Source: an uncultured Alphaproteobacteria bacterium
GTDB lineage: Bacteria > Pseudomonadota > Alphaproteobacteria > HIMB59 > GCA-002718135
NCBI GenBank assembly: GCA_902570155.1
Contig: CACFXU010000005.1
Location: 53,293 to 117,292, forward strand
Length of the DNA: 64,000 nt
Direction of reading: 5' to 3'
This document shows, in pieces, positions 63,615 through 64,000 of this stretch (positions are counted from its first letter, which is position 1; each line of letters opens with the position of its first letter). A program made the position numbers and the translations under genes. The notes under the pieces are model-generated. The model was not told where the DNA came from. It did no database searches and saw only the letters and a program-made list of their open reading frames with translations.

Positions 63615-64000
63615 ATGAATTTTCTTAAAAGAACTTACAATTGGACCTTAGAAAAAGCACAACATAAAAATGCAAAATGGTATTTAAGTTTAATATCATT
63701 TGTAGAAAGTTCATTTTTTCCAATCCCTCCAGACATACTTTTGATACCAATGGCATTAGCTTCAAAAGCAAGGGCTTTATTTTATGCTTTTATGTGTACA
63801 CTGTTTTCAGTTTTAGGTGGAATTCTGGGATATGCAATAGGATATTTTTTTTATAATTCATTAGGTATCTACATTGTCGAGTTTTATCATTTAGAAAATT
63901 CTTTTAATATTTTTGAAAATTACTACAAAGAATTTGGTGTTTTAATTGTTTTAGGTGCTGGCATTACTCCTTTTCCATATAAGTTTATTACAATTGCAAG
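63615..64000 (+). CDS. DedA/YqaA-family membrane protein (3' end off the window)
   Basis: The frame opens at the ATG at 63615 and runs to the window end with no stop, 128 codons visible. It begins MNFLKRTYNWTLEKAQHKNAK and continues with SLISFVESSFFPIPPDILLIP, the VTT/SNARE-associated domain signature. Hydrophobic helices follow, then GVLIVLGAGITPFPYKFITI. This matches YqaA-type proteins of about 190-200 residues, so roughly a third is missing. It is divergent from the MFS gene with 76 bases between. Confidence 0.86.
   Translation, partial: MNFLKRTYNWTLEKAQHKNAKWYLSLISFVESSFFPIPPDILLIPMALASKARALFYAFMCTLFSVLGGILGYAIGYFFYNSLGIYIVEFYHLENSFNIFENYYKEFGVLIVLGAGITPFPYKFITIA

Overview
The window is strongly AT-rich, gene-dense DNA with almost no gaps and many ATGA, TAATG and GTGA overlaps. 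The genes fit a free-living, genome-streamlined marine alphaproteobacterium: coxB-coxA, the ubiA-msbA-waaA-lpxK-lpxL series, ileS-lspA-DUF3035, and a very large set of sugar ABC importers with sulfatases and 2-oxoglutarate oxygenases. A low-GC lineage such as AEGEAN-169/HIMB59 is my best guess. That is an inference from gene content; there is no rRNA or marker phylogeny in the window. No phage, transposase, CRISPR array or rRNA operon was seen, and no stretch over 300 bases lacks a gene.

Layout. 1-18.8 kb is core housekeeping: cytochrome oxidase (coxA truncated by the window edge), rsmE, a lipid A and lipid transport operon (ubiA, msbA, DUF374 acyltransferase, waaA, lpxK, lpxL-like), xseA-tadA, a C26 amidohydrolase with an RluB-type synthase and rsmD, pgi, and ribF-ileS-lspA-DUF3035. 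18.8-58 kb is a carbohydrate island, almost all on the minus strand. (A) 18.85-25.07 kb: a Thu-like operon of binding protein, two permeases, a Gfo/Idh dehydrogenase, a ThuA-like protein and xylose isomerase. (B) 25.17-26.67 kb: a lone plus-strand sulfatase. (C) 26.67-40.39 kb: a Tat-exported binding protein and two permeases running straight into four sulfatases, then a second importer with a 92-residue unknown and a PhyH oxygenase. (D) 40.91-46.83 kb: a CUT2 importer followed by a PhyH oxygenase, a membrane di-iron desaturase/hydroxylase and a DUF1479 protein. (E) 46.94-53.88 kb: IolD, a hydroxyacid dehydrogenase, a second CUT2 importer and a second Gfo/Idh dehydrogenase. (F) 53.98-58.06 kb: a PGDH-like dehydrogenase, a MocE-like Rieske-fold protein whose two ligand histidines are cysteines, an FMN 2-hydroxyacid dehydrogenase, an FAH-family hydrolase and an SDR. 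58.2-64 kb: galE-galT-sufE-flavin reductase, a methyltransferase, tRNA-Leu(CAA), an MFS transporter overlapping that tRNA, and a truncated DedA/YqaA-type gene.

How they may work together (inference). Intact sulfated, and possibly O-methylated, sugars or polyols are taken up by ABC importers. They are desulfated in the cytoplasm, since none of the five sulfatases has a signal peptide, and demethylated or hydroxylated by the oxygenases. They are then oxidised by Gfo/Idh and SDR enzymes. SDR, FAH hydrolase and an LldD-type enzyme together match the last steps of the non-phosphorylating L-fucose/L-rhamnose route, which ends in pyruvate and L-lactate. The three CUT1 importers have no ATPase gene, and no transcriptional regulator is encoded anywhere in the window. 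Every binding-protein gene is followed by a perfect hairpin, which suggests that expression levels are set by RNA structure.
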